Source: Norana najaformis (lineage: Eukaryota; Annelida; Clitellata; Crassiclitellata; Hormogastridae). Taken from it: a stretch of DNA of 64,000 nt. Positions 34,801-42,115 of this stretch are shown piece by piece (the first letter of the stretch is position 1; each line of letters opens with the position of its first letter). The position numbers were made by a program, and so were the translations under genes. Below the pieces are notes generated by a model, which was given only the letters and a program-made list of their open reading frames with translations, was not told the DNA's origin and ran no database searches. Where the stretch lies: contig OZ029918.1 in NCBI GenBank assembly GCA_964023275.1, positions 19,696,361-19,760,360 on the forward strand. The letters are read 5' to 3'.

Positions 34801-36819
34801 ATAACTTTGAAAATAAAGCAGTTTCATCACAATTATAAATCTGCTCATCGTTATAGTTTTCAGACTGTATAATCAGTTTCAATTCAGATGGAAATGCGCT
34901 CGGGGCCGAATTCGTCAGCAGATCGACTTTCGCCTGAAATCGACACCTGAGAAATGCCATGGCGTCTCTTGAATCTATTAATAAAACCTCTGCTTGCTTG
35001 GAAATTCTCCTCGCCCATTAGATTTCCACGAAGAGTGGACTCATTAACTAAGATATCTTTGGAAACTGCGGCCTGACTTTTACCGCTACGTACGCGATCA
35101 ACAGCCGCCAATTTTTCTTCTACCGTGTAAGAACGTTGGCGCTTTCCAGTTTGTAACATTTCAGCAATAATTAAACACTACAGCACGTTGTATTCGTTAA
35201 ACTATGCAACTCACCACCGTCGAATCTAAATGGAAAAGGAAGTTCAACAGAGCGGAAACGCTACATAAAATCAGTGCTTCCGCTTCACGTAAGGAGCAAT
35301 TTCTTCCGCATGTGTAGTGTAATCTCTTACTATTAATCTACCGTGTGGTAACGATTCCCACGCGTTAATCGCAAGGCGTCGGGAGGCATGGTGGCACCGC
35401 GTGCAAACCGGACTCGCGGGTTAATGGTGCGTGCGTTAACGGAGTTTCACTGTACTTGCTCAAAAATAGCTTTATTAAAATTAAATTGTGTTTGCACTTT
35501 TGAAATTAAAGATTTCCAACATTTGTTGTTAGTGTGATTTAATAGTAATTACTTGATCTTATAAGTAAATCCAGCCACCTGGAGCCATCAAAAAATAATA
35601 TATTAAAATGACAGAAGGCATAGTTAACTATTAAACGAGTAAATGTTAATAAGTTCCGAGTTTTCAAGTTGTTTGTAACAGAAAAATCAATTAAATTGTC
35701 CAGAATTGCGCATTCATCTTTGATCGTCTCTTTTTCTTCTGCATTGTTTTAAACAGTCTCGCTAGGGCTTGTGGTAAATCTTATGTGGGGTCTTCATTTT
35801 CTTCATATGTGTTGTCAGCATCTTCTGTTATCTTTTATTTACATGTTTTTAAAACCTGCCATAATTGCTCAGGATTAGTGCTTGTATTGACACTTCATAC
35901 GGTCTGATAGCAGGCAGCACCATGCTAAGGTGTTCTAAGCCCTGATTTCTGGCCCCCTTGTAGCTTTGAGAGACCAGTAGGTCAGCCCAAGTACACTTGG
36001 ACTCGGTGGAGAATGATCTTTGCCCACTACGTTTCGGGCAACACAGTCTGGAGACAAGCCTAAGACCGGAACGGTTAGCACAGTCGAAATTAAAGATGGG
36101 CTTACATTTTAGTATTGCAGCCTTGTGCAGCATATCAATAATGGCAGACAGTTTAATACTTTCTGCAAAGGGAGCAGTGCTCTAATTTCTTTTGCAATCT
36201 ATTGATGAGGTAGCGGCTGCAAGCTGCCATTTCCAGTGGCTATCAAATTTATAATGCAAAAGTTACTGCGCATTTTGTCTTCTCTGGAAAAGTTAAAAGC
36301 AAACATTAGTCTGAAATTATTTATTTTACTAAGTAGTTGAAGGTTTGATAGGTGTTAAGTTGAAAATGGGCATAGAAGAAGACAATTTTAATGTGCGTTT
36401 CATGCCGATATTATTGGGTGTGTTTTTAGCGCTTACACTGCTGTTGCACCAGCTTAAGCCTTGTTGACTAATGATACCAAATCAATATTATTCAAATAAA
36501 ACATTAAATATATATATTAAACACATATAATTTGTAAACTTATTTGGAAACAGAACAGAAATTTAGTGTGCAGTTGGTAATGTATGAAATATGCCTGTGC
36601 CTTGGCAACATAAAATCTGATTGGATTTTGCAGGATAGCATACTTGAAACTATAACATGGAGATTGACAAGTGTAATTTTTTTATCAGGTTATTAATCCA
36701 TTGGTTGCTTGTTGCTATTTGTAAAATAGCCATGGATGTTTGTTGCTGTTATATTTGTAGTTATCTTTGCTCCTTAGACTCTGCCTGCCTGACTGCCTGC
36801 CTGTCTGCCTGCCTGTTTG

Positions 36820-36888
<69 letters not shown>

Positions 36889-39800
36889 GAAAATTGTGTG
36901 CTGCATTAGATTTACTTGGCATTATGTTAACTCTGAATCAGGTATTCCTAAGCCAGACACAGTCAGACCGAAGCAGAATGTCAAAAAGAGGACAAAAACC
37001 AAGGTAAACAAAGGACATCTGGCATCATTTGTGACAAATAAAAGACGTGGTGGAAATATTGCAACTCAGCAGAACAATCAAACGACTGGGCAGTCAGCAA
37101 CAGTGACGTCTAGCGAACTTCGTCAGGGAAAATCTTCTTACCTTGCTAAGCAGATAGCGACTGAAATCTCAATATGCAGTGACAGTGAATCAGATGACTG
37201 TTTAGAGTAAGATATGTTCGGTGAACTGTTTGTCTATGTTAGAGATGCATTTGATTTTTTGGCTGTTATCCTAATAAGTTGTATTTTCTGATGTCTAAGT
37301 GCAGTGGATTTAATGTTAATCTTTCTGTCAACTGGCTCAAGAACCTAATTAGGTGTAAATAACGAGTTAATGAAGTTTAATTGTGGAACATAAATTTTTA
37401 GCAATTTTAATGCTTAGAAAGTGAGCATCATAAAATTCTGGTTTCTGGTTTTTGTAATTGTATCAGTGTAGTCTTGTCGTAGTCCTACTTGAGGTCATAT
37501 TTGTTTTGATCTTGATCAACTTCCTTGGGTTCAGTTAAGGTGGATATTATTTCATTGGGTGGTCATTTGTAGGATGAACTTTGATCACAGTGTTGTACAT
37601 ATCTATGCCATCTTCTAGCCCAGAGGTAAGGACAATGCAGTTCCTCTAGTGGCAAGTACAGGGACTCTGGGATGCTATCAGTGACCACTTGGCCAAGGCC
37701 ATCAGTGAATTATTGCATCAGCACAGTCCTGGAAGAGGGACGTTTGAATGCAGTTCGTTTGAACCTTCAATCTGAGGATGATCAGATGGTGTCTGGAAAG
37801 CAGCTGACAGTTTCCTCCATCTGCCATACAGTCACAGACAAAGGAGTTAATGGTAGCATCAGTCAATCTTGGATGGACTTGCTGTAGTCAGTGTTCTCTT
37901 ATCAGCAACTGCTTACCAGTGGAGGAGCACTGTTTAGTTATGAATGAACTTGATAATCATCTTGGACTTTAGCATTCCAGTAAAGTATCTGAATCACGGG
38001 TGGCAGCTAGGTGGGCCTTTTTAGACCTTTTCTGTTGAACTTTGGCAACATAATGGGCTGCTGGTGACAGTAGCTGTAAGTGATGCATAGGAAAACCATT
38101 GCGTTATTAACACAATGTCTCTGTACTAAGAAGGTGCTGCATTCCAATCTCTGTAGAGAGATCGAAAGATCCAGCAGTGAAATCTTAAGAAGTATAAAGA
38201 GATGAATATGGTGGTACAAAAGCCTATGACATTGAAATTTGTCTGAAACCTTTAAATTCTTGCCTCTTTCAAGTTGGCATCTGATATCCTCTGGATATTT
38301 TCTTCAGATTGGTATGTCCAAAGCAAGATTCCATCGATGATGAAGATGAGGATGACAACAGCCTCAAATGTATTCCAGAAGAAAGTGTTCTGATTCAGAA
38401 AAAGAAAAAAACCAAATCAGACTTGCAGTCAGAACAAGATGACTCTGTCAAGAAAGAAATTGTAAGCAGTGCACTTGAATAAATAAATCCTTCTGGGTTC
38501 ATTCTTTGACATCTATTCATCATTGTATCATATTATAATGTGTCCTACATTTTTAGGTGATGAATGAAGTATCCAAAACTAAACTGAAAGGCACACACTC
38601 TTCTTGCATAACAGGACTTAACAGTTTTTCCCAGAGACCTGCAAATCAATAATTCTGTGTCTAATCAGATCTCGAACTGGCACTCTGATTCAAATTTTAA
38701 TTGAATCTCATATGTTTTAAAACAGCTGTCTTAATTTCGTTCTAAATTTCAATTGGATTATGCTGAGGCTTTTATCAGATGTAATACTTTAGCAGTCACA
38801 GAACTGTCACACACAAATATACATGTCTCTTATTCAGGACATTTGTGTATCTGGATAGGTGTATGACACCTTTTAAATAAATTTCTAAAATGCTCTGTAA
38901 ATTGACTGCCTTATATAACAGATCTAAAAGTGTGCTTTCAAAACTTGAAATCAGTGTTTTATTTGGGATTTTCTATGGACACAAGTAAACAGATTAAAAA
39001 TTGTTACAAACTAGATATTAATTAATTTGCATGCATATGTTTTAGCTTATGAGTTTCTTTTCCAAAAACACTGATCTCTACCAAAGAATTCTCAATTATG
39101 AGGTGGGTGCATAACCAGTAGTTGATTTTCCATAGGTGTATATAGAGCCACTAAGTCTCTGAAAGGTCAGTTACAATGAACTGCTGGATTATCTCGAATG
39201 GCTGCAAGTGATGTGTGGCAGCTGATTTGGTATTGAACAATGTAAGCTCTTCTGTCATTGAGAGTTGATGTGGCATTCAGAGTTCCAGTTACTGAGATGT
39301 ATGTGTGTACGTGTGCATGCCCATATGTAGTCTAACATTTATGTAGCACATTTTAGGTACCCACTGAGGTGTTGAAACATGGCTAACAGTTCTATAAAGG
39401 TGCATCTTATAATAAGCCAGAAATGTTTCTTGAGCTTTTCTGGCAGTAAAGTTCTTATTTTGAATGGAAGATTGTCCCATGAGGATGGACCAGTGCATAG
39501 ATGAGCAGTAGTGACTGGCACAAATGAAACATTTCAAACATTTTGGAGCATCATCTGCAAGTACATTTTCTTCAGGCAAATTAAAAGTGATTTTAATTGC
39601 AGTTGACCTGGCATTTTTTATTAAGGAACCCTGTCAATCTGCCTTACTGATAGCTGTTTGCACAAGATGGTGCACAAAAGCCAGGGACCATAGATCTTGT
39701 TGAGCAGAAGAGCACAGCAGTTGACCTCTCTCCTGGCTCTAAAGTGGCACTGACAGCCCCTTTATGTATGCCGTGGCAGAGCCAGCCAATGAGGCTTGCC

Positions 39801-40276
39801 TTTGGGGAGGATATTGAATGTTATTCTTTCCTTGATAGGAAATGCTGCATTGGCTGGTGGCCAACAGAATTCGTCTCTTGTGTAATCTGTATATCTCATA
39901 TGAAGTATCTGTGTGGGTAGCTTATGTGTGTGCAACTTTGTGCTTCCAGATTGTGTGGAATGGAGGGGAAGCATTGTGATGACCATGTAGTATGATGTAC
40001 TTATGTATGATGTAGTATGATTTGTGTACTTCACTTAGCAGTCTGTTGACAAATTGTAGCCTCTAGAACTTGACTACTTGAAGAAACTATTGAAGGAAAA
40101 TGAAATCAAAGTTACTTCACATTTCTTAATAGATTTTCTCGATGAGCAGGTAATTACTAGACTAACGGTGATGATTTATTATTATTTGGTTATGTTTTGC
40201 TCTTAATTCCAAGTTCTTTTTGCTGCAGAGTTTGTTAAATGTTTTCTCTCTAGGCTTGACATTCGAGATGCCTTAA
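20571..40276 (+). CDS. SLX4: SLX4 structure-specific endonuclease scaffold (11 exons, C-terminal part of gene)
   Basis: SLX4 is the nuclear scaffold that binds SLX1, MUS81-EME1 and XPF-ERCC1 and directs them to Holliday junctions and crosslinks. Exons: 20571-20723, 25935-26074, 27185-29447, 29895-29990, 30763-30906, 32905-32992, 36942-37206, 38308-38461, 39046-39102, 40060-40149, 40229-40276. All junctions are GT-AG and all phases agree, giving 1165 codons plus stop. Domains in order: BTB (residues 1-~110), long acidic low-complexity region, SAP-like MUS81-binding helices (VTPLPSYGQMNTPALQ, YGIRHLPKKQMVRVLENIY) and the SLX1-binding C-terminal domain (DLYQRILNYE/PLELDYLKKLLKENEIK/FLIDFLDEQ). 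The N-terminal UBZ region is not found. It may lie upstream, possibly via 10559-10901. Assigned by motif order, with high confidence. Confidence 0.92.
20830..21420 (-). mobile_element. CR1/L2-like LINE 3' fragment
   Basis: On the + strand an ATTC-repeat tail (about 20850-20864) is followed by the reverse complement of a LINE C-terminal region. The minus strand reads FRFILNAATQLIGAAPKLCH, matching the 'RLDYCN...NAAARLI' part of CR1-like polyproteins. The 21160-21410 part is probably the same insertion but is too decayed to align by eye. Confidence 0.5.
21815..21965 (-). mobile_element. LINE-A 3' end fragment
   Basis: AATCCCAAGATTTCTACAGC, GCCCAACGAAAGCC and the shared block with CCAGGTCAAGATCCAAGAG are the reverse complement of the LINE-A 3' end. 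The same block occurs at 57415-57560. About 150 bp remain. Confidence 0.8.
21966..22530. other. Intron sequence without recognised content
   Basis: A short ORF crosses 21898-22131, but half of it is LINE-A tail. I see nothing else. Confidence 0.4.
22540..23010 (-). pseudogene. Tigger/jerky-like transposase N-terminal fragment
   Basis: The minus strand begins near 23005 with MADSKC, then CSYSVQEKLAAIGRVRTGET and QAKISKDLKVNAST. It continues near 22760 with WFSQERQMGTPISGPNLQAQ and AMKFW. This is the tandem helix-turn-helix (CENP-B type) DNA-binding part of Tigger/jerky transposases. The first helix resembles that at 35159 (YTVEEKLAAVDRVRSGKSQA). Stops interrupt it and the DDE domain is absent. 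Confidence 0.7.
23365..23462 (-). repeat. (TATG)n microsatellite and LINE 3'-end sequence
   Basis: An ATGT/ATAT tetranucleotide run (about 23370-23422) is followed by TATTTATATAGCACCTTTTA. The same 'microsatellite plus AAAGGTGCTATATAAAT' arrangement occurs reversed at 31380-31465 and 39300-39360. It is the 3' terminus of a CR1-like family. Confidence 0.6.
23463..25166 (+). mobile_element. RTE-like LINE, young 5'-truncated copy
   Basis: The copy begins just after a LINE tail, runs through two long open frames (23472-23933 and 24027-25157) and ends in a CATGA-repeat tail (25150-25166). The frames would be continuous but for one TAA at 23931-23933. No endonuclease is present, so the copy is 5'-truncated. 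It lies in the SLX4 intron between the two BTB exons, in the sense orientation. Confidence 0.85.
23472..25157 (+). pseudogene. RTE-type reverse transcriptase, one stop codon
   Basis: Motifs in order: MERWKEHFEELLNREEP (linker), VNQMKKGKAPGVCKITAEML, PMDWRKAVIIPVYKKGDRQE, [stop] SGFRKGRGCSDQIFVIRQ, MCFIDFAQAYDSVWR (first Asp), GFRQGCILSPILFNMVLDYI, EYADDACMIA (catalytic YADD), INYNKTKIM, FVCLGSEMKAGGGSETEIK, IYGCESWSI and GRPKRRWIDCLEEDL. All catalytic residues are present and only one nonsense mutation is seen over about 560 codons. This is the best-preserved transposon gene in the window. The RT would act in target-primed reverse transcription. Confidence 0.88.
25638..25934. other. SLX4 intron end, nothing recognised
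   Basis: No element is recognised between the Tigger-type end and the acceptor TCTGGTTTTAG at 25924-25934. Confidence 0.4.
25935..26074 (+). CDS. SLX4: SLX4 exon: second half of BTB domain
   Basis: The frame opens exactly after TAG (an in-frame stop ends at the acceptor). It reads IIESESSKVVFSRFSKMAAL, then SVMRFVYSAEADVHHL and FEAKRLAER. The A-x-x-x-x-L-x-F-x-Y-S/T pattern is the BTB helix after the dimer strand. The donor GAG|GTAACA leaves phase 2, which the next exon completes. Confidence 0.88.
26075..27184. other. SLX4 intron, unassigned
   Basis: An open minus-strand frame at 26338-26568 is without motifs. No transposon is recognised in the rest. Confidence 0.4.
27185..29447 (+). CDS. 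SLX4: SLX4 long acidic exon
   Basis: The 2263-base exon begins with LQLTDFCEICENVIKTYDLV, closing the BTB fold. It continues with about 700 residues of acidic, Ser-rich, unstructured sequence. Landmarks are EEEEKDTDLDEVYTFMLTQR (residues ~65-85 of the exon), a run of 9-10 Ser encoded by TCC repeats at 28210-28237, and a run of ten Asp encoded by GAT/GAC at 28786-28815. A long disordered linker between BTB and SAP is normal for SLX4. The donor is CAT|GTATGT, phase 0. The reading frame runs on for about 30 codons past the donor, but these match nothing. Confidence 0.88.
29895..29990 (+). CDS. SLX4: SLX4 exon, linker
   Basis: The 32 codons are phase 0 at both ends and read LTPKSMKMQGHYTAGRLRFS to DMETD. 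The acceptor is GTTGTCTTTAG and the donor GAT|GTGAGT is strong. An alternative reading through to 30152 is open but would ignore that donor. Confidence 0.75.
30215..30445 (+). mobile_element. tRNA-derived SINE in SLX4 intron
   Basis: GGCTAGTGGTTAGAATG resembles a polymerase III A box. AGGAAGTTCAAATCTCCACC, about 40 bases later, resembles a B box followed by the T-arm of a tRNA. The spacing is that of a tRNA gene, but the body does not fold as a tRNA and is followed by ~150 bp of unrelated tail. I infer a tRNA-derived SINE head. Confidence 0.55.
30763..30906 (+). CDS. SLX4: SLX4 exon: start of MUS81-binding/SAP region
   Basis: The 48 codons end in VTPLPSYGQMNTPALQ, the conserved 'TP-x-P-x-Y-x-x-M-x-T-P-x-L' entry of the SLX4 SAP-like region. 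The acceptor is AAAACACAG and the donor is CAG|GTGAGT, both phase 0. Confidence 0.92.
31370..31570 (-). mobile_element. CR1-like LINE 3' end with ATGT microsatellite
   Basis: A tetranucleotide run (ATGT/GCATGC, about 31382-31436) is followed by ATATCACATTTTAAGGAGTT, the same terminal arrangement as at 23365 and 39300. Only about 150 bp of LINE follow. The flanking 31570-32860 part of the intron contains open minus-strand frames at 31971-32335 that I cannot identify. Confidence 0.45.
32861..32920 (+). repeat. 30-bp tandem duplication of a 3' splice site
   Basis: TTCTTCTTCTTCAAGCAACA (from 32861) and TTCTTCTTCTTCAGCAACAC (from 32891) begin two 30-bp copies that both end in TGTCATGATT. Each contains a pyrimidine tract, an AG and the first bases of the SLX4 SAP exon. 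The downstream copy is in phase with the exon. Confidence 0.95.
32905..32992 (+). CDS. SLX4: SLX4 exon: SAP-like domain
   Basis: The product is QQHCHDYGIRHLPKKQMVRV then LENIYFDLHP. G-x-R-x-L-x-K-x-x-M-V-x-x-L-x-x-I-Y is the second half of the SLX4 SAP fold that contacts MUS81. The donor is CCAG|GTAATT, phase 1, completed by the next exon. Confidence 0.93.
33089..33280 (+). mobile_element. MITE with 'TTTTCCGGACTATAAGTC' end
   Basis: CATATTTTCCGGACTATAAG is an end I know from small hAT-like MITEs common in animal genomes. The 33160-33280 part (ending ATTAGCAAATA) is repeated at 33762-33883 in front of a second Tigger end. No opposite end is seen, so this is one arm only. Confidence 0.5.
33281..33761 (-). 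mobile_element. Partial Tigger left end (duplicated)
   Basis: CAGTGAAACTCTGTTAACAC after TA begins a copy of the Tigger left end. It matches 33884-34155 nearly perfectly for about 275 bases, up to TATGAAAAGATAAA. From 33557 it continues into ~200 bp that are absent from the second copy, before the flanking MITE sequence recurs (three TACATAGGTCA units at 33754-33775). It is a tandem segmental duplication involving the MITE and the Tigger end. Confidence 0.75.
33884..35452 (-). mobile_element. Tigger/pogo element, internally deleted
   Basis: The ends are inverted (CAGTGAAACTCCGTTAAC at left; its complement GTTAACGGAGTTTCACTG at right) and flanked by TA (33882-33883, 35453-35454). The 1569-bp element reads on the minus strand and carries a shortened transposase. 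It lies in the SLX4 intron before exon 36942. Confidence 0.9.
34357..35159 (-). pseudogene. Tigger/jerky-like transposase, central deletion and frameshifts
   Basis: The N-terminus (34884-35159) is a CENP-B-type helix-turn-helix: MLQTGKRQRSYTVEEKLAAV, RSGKSQAAVSKD and FKRRHGISQVS. The next frame gives YNCDETALFSKLLPDKTLAF, the first DDE aspartate block, and VKDRLTLLFCCN. It then jumps directly to ILKAWDQVKLKSIENCW, the block after the last catalytic residue, and ends in an acidic tail with NLDTTPKLIEEWLKY. The central catalytic part is therefore deleted. Two frameshifts separate the pieces. It cannot be active. Confidence 0.85.
35455..36779. other. SLX4 intron, unassigned
   Basis: No element with support. 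A minus frame at 35849-36133 (CSKRSG-type text) shows no recognisable motif. Confidence 0.4.
36780..36887 (+). repeat. (CCTG)n tetranucleotide repeat
   Basis: About 27 CCTG-type units lie here, with the last ~17 uninterrupted (from about 36816). The array ends 54 bases before an SLX4 exon. It produces spurious long reading frames on both strands (CLPACLPA..., GRQAGRQA...). Confidence 0.97.
36942..37206 (+). CDS. SLX4: SLX4 exon, basic linker
   Basis: The exon completes the Gly codon of the SAP exon and reads IPKPDTVRPKQNVKKRTKTK, then SSYLAKQIATEISICSDSES and DDCL. It is basic then acidic, as usual between SAP and the C-terminal domain. The acceptor is TGAATCAG and the donor GA|GTAAGA leaves phase 2. 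Confidence 0.85.
37207..38307. other. SLX4 intron, unassigned
   Basis: Nothing recognisable beyond a weak tRNA-like stretch near 38090-38150, which I do not call. Confidence 0.4.
38308..38461 (+). CDS. SLX4: SLX4 exon, acidic/basic linker
   Basis: The exon reads ELVCPKQDSIDDEDEDDNSL then ESVLIQKKKKTKSDLQSEQD and ends KKEI|GTAAGC, phase 0. The first base completes the phase-2 codon of the previous exon. Confidence 0.87.
39046..39102 (+). CDS. SLX4: SLX4 exon: start of SLX1-binding domain
   Basis: The 19 codons read LMSFFSKNTDLYQRILNYE. The conserved 'I/F-x-x-x-x-x-L-Y-x-x-I-L-x-Y-x-P-L' helix of the SLX4 C-terminal domain is split here exactly before PL. Phase 0 at both ends. Confidence 0.92.
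39290..39600 (-). mobile_element. CR1-like LINE 3' fragment in SLX4 intron
   Basis: The minus strand reads LCTGPSSWDNLPFKIRTLLP then EKLKKHF, the 'W-N-x-L-P' C-terminal block of CR1-like polyproteins. The 3' end at 39300-39360 shows the same TGTGCTACATAAATG-type terminus as 23365 and 31440. Confidence 0.65.
40060..40149 (+). CDS. SLX4: SLX4 exon: core of SLX1-binding domain
   Basis: The 30 codons read PLELDYLKKLLKENEIKVTS then HFLIDFLDEQ. This is the SLX4 C-terminal domain signature P-L-E-L-x-x-x-x-x-x-L-K-x-x-x-I-K/x...L-x-D-F-L-D. The acceptor is AAATTGTAG and the donor CAG|GTAATT, phase 0. Confidence 0.95.
40229..40276 (+). CDS. SLX4: SLX4 terminal exon
   Basis: After the acceptor TTTTTGCTGCAG, 15 codons read SLLNVFSLGLTFEMP and then stop (TAA 40274-40276), in phase with the preceding exon. 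The G-L-T-F near the end matches the 'G/C-I-T-F' that closes the SLX4 C-terminal domain. A nearer AG at 40253 would put GCT TGA after DEQ. I prefer 40229 because it keeps LTF in frame. No polyadenylation signal is obvious just after it. Confidence 0.7.
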   Translation, partial: SLLNVFSLGLTFEMP

Positions 40277-42115
40277 ATGATTCTGTGAACTTGATCATGT
40301 GAATGGTGCTTCTTTCCTACTTGGTCTTACTTTCCTTTGGCCAACTCAGCTGAGCATCTTGTTTTTTCTCTGATGAGTTCATTCCAATTTATTTCAACCT
40401 TTAATCAACTTTAGACTCTCCTAATTTTGTCCCCTTCATGCACCCATTGGTCTCCTTGTGTCTCTAACTTCTGCCATTTTATCTTCATCAAATGCTCATG
40501 CCATCTTAGATCTTACATTTTTCTCACATAATTTATCTATCACTCATTCTTATTTTTGGCCTGTGCTGCATGATCGCCTTCCTATCAGTTGCCAGCCCTC
40601 CCACGATAGCTTGCCCTACATAATTCCAGCAGCCAAACATTTAAACTGTGCCTAATTTGGCACTGTGACAATGCAATATGGACATGTTGTTTTTTTATTC
40701 CTTTATCATTCTTCCTAACTTCATCTCTCAGAGGTGGACCACTGCAGTACATCACCCGCCATAACATCTTCAACATGCTGGTCCTACTTTCTGGGGACAT
40801 CCACCCAAATCCTGACCCACTGGATCTTCTTTCATGTCCTCCCTCACCTCCTTCTACCTATCCTGCTCCTCCATCTAAAATTTCATTCTCCAGCATTCTC
40901 GACAATATTCTGGATAAAGACAACAGCCGCTTCTTAACTTGCACGCTAAATGTTCACTCATTACTGCATCCTGCACACTCCCAAGAAATTAATGATATAA
41001 CCTCTCCTCTCACTTGCCTGACAATTTTGAATTGTTTGAAGCCTGGCTCAAGTTAAATACAACTCTTGCTCAATATCAAGACTGTATTCCTCGTGGCTGC
41101 CATCTTTACGGTACACCTCATCATTGTGAATCATCTATGTCTTCCAACATAGGCCTAACTGGTGGTGATTTTGCCTTTCTTACCTGGGAACCTGCCACAG
41201 TTCTAGACTCACCTGGTTACTGCTTTCACTCATTTAAATGTGCATCAGTTAAATTTAAACTTCCTGACACAAATCTTCTTCTCTGTTCCTACAACACCAC
41301 TCTTACCACTATCCTTGACAAACAAACACCTATTATTACAAAATCCAGCTCTCACTCCAACAATCCTTGGCATAATACCTATCTGCAGGCCTTCAAATCT
41401 TTCCAGCGACACCATGAACGCGCTTACAAACACACCAGTGATCCTCAACTTCTCTCTGCCCTTAAATCTGCCACAAACAAATATAATCACCTCCTTGCTG
41501 CTGCTAAAAAGAGATTTTACTCTTCATTAAGTTCGCTTCCGATCCTCTAACCCCGCCTTCTTTGGAAAACCATAAGCCAACTCCTCCATCAGAACTCATC
41601 TAGCCCACTTCCAAATTCTCTTCCATCTTCTTCAGTAGCTGACTGCTTTTGTTCTTTCTTTTCTGACAAAGTTAGTACCATCTGTCTTTCTCTACAATCT
41701 CTCCTTTCCGAAACCACGAATTGCCCACCTGCTGATGCTTTCTTTCCTACTCATGGCTGCCCACCAACCTCACCTTGATTCTCTTTCCTTGCTAACTTTC
41801 TTTCAACCCACATCAAAGACTGAAAAGCTACATTTGCTAAAATCTCCTTATTGAAAGACTGTCCTTGTCTGTCCTTGTCCCAGTCATTACCAAAATAGTT
41901 AATTTCTCCTTATCTATGGGTAATTTCCCCCTTCTTGTCAAACGCTATCTTGTTACCCCTCTTCTCAAGAAATCATCACTTGATAAAGATATCCTTTTGA
42001 ACTACTGGTCTGTTTCTAACCTGTCTTTCATCTCCAGGTTAACTGAGCAGATTGTCCTCTCTCGGATCAATGACTATTAGCTTCAAATTCACTCCTTAAC
42101 CCACACCAGTCTGGT

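Noticed and set aside
36715-36906. Long reading frames of CLPACLPA and GRQAGRQA repeats
   Set aside because: They are six-frame products of the CCTG microsatellite. The real exon begins after it at 36942.
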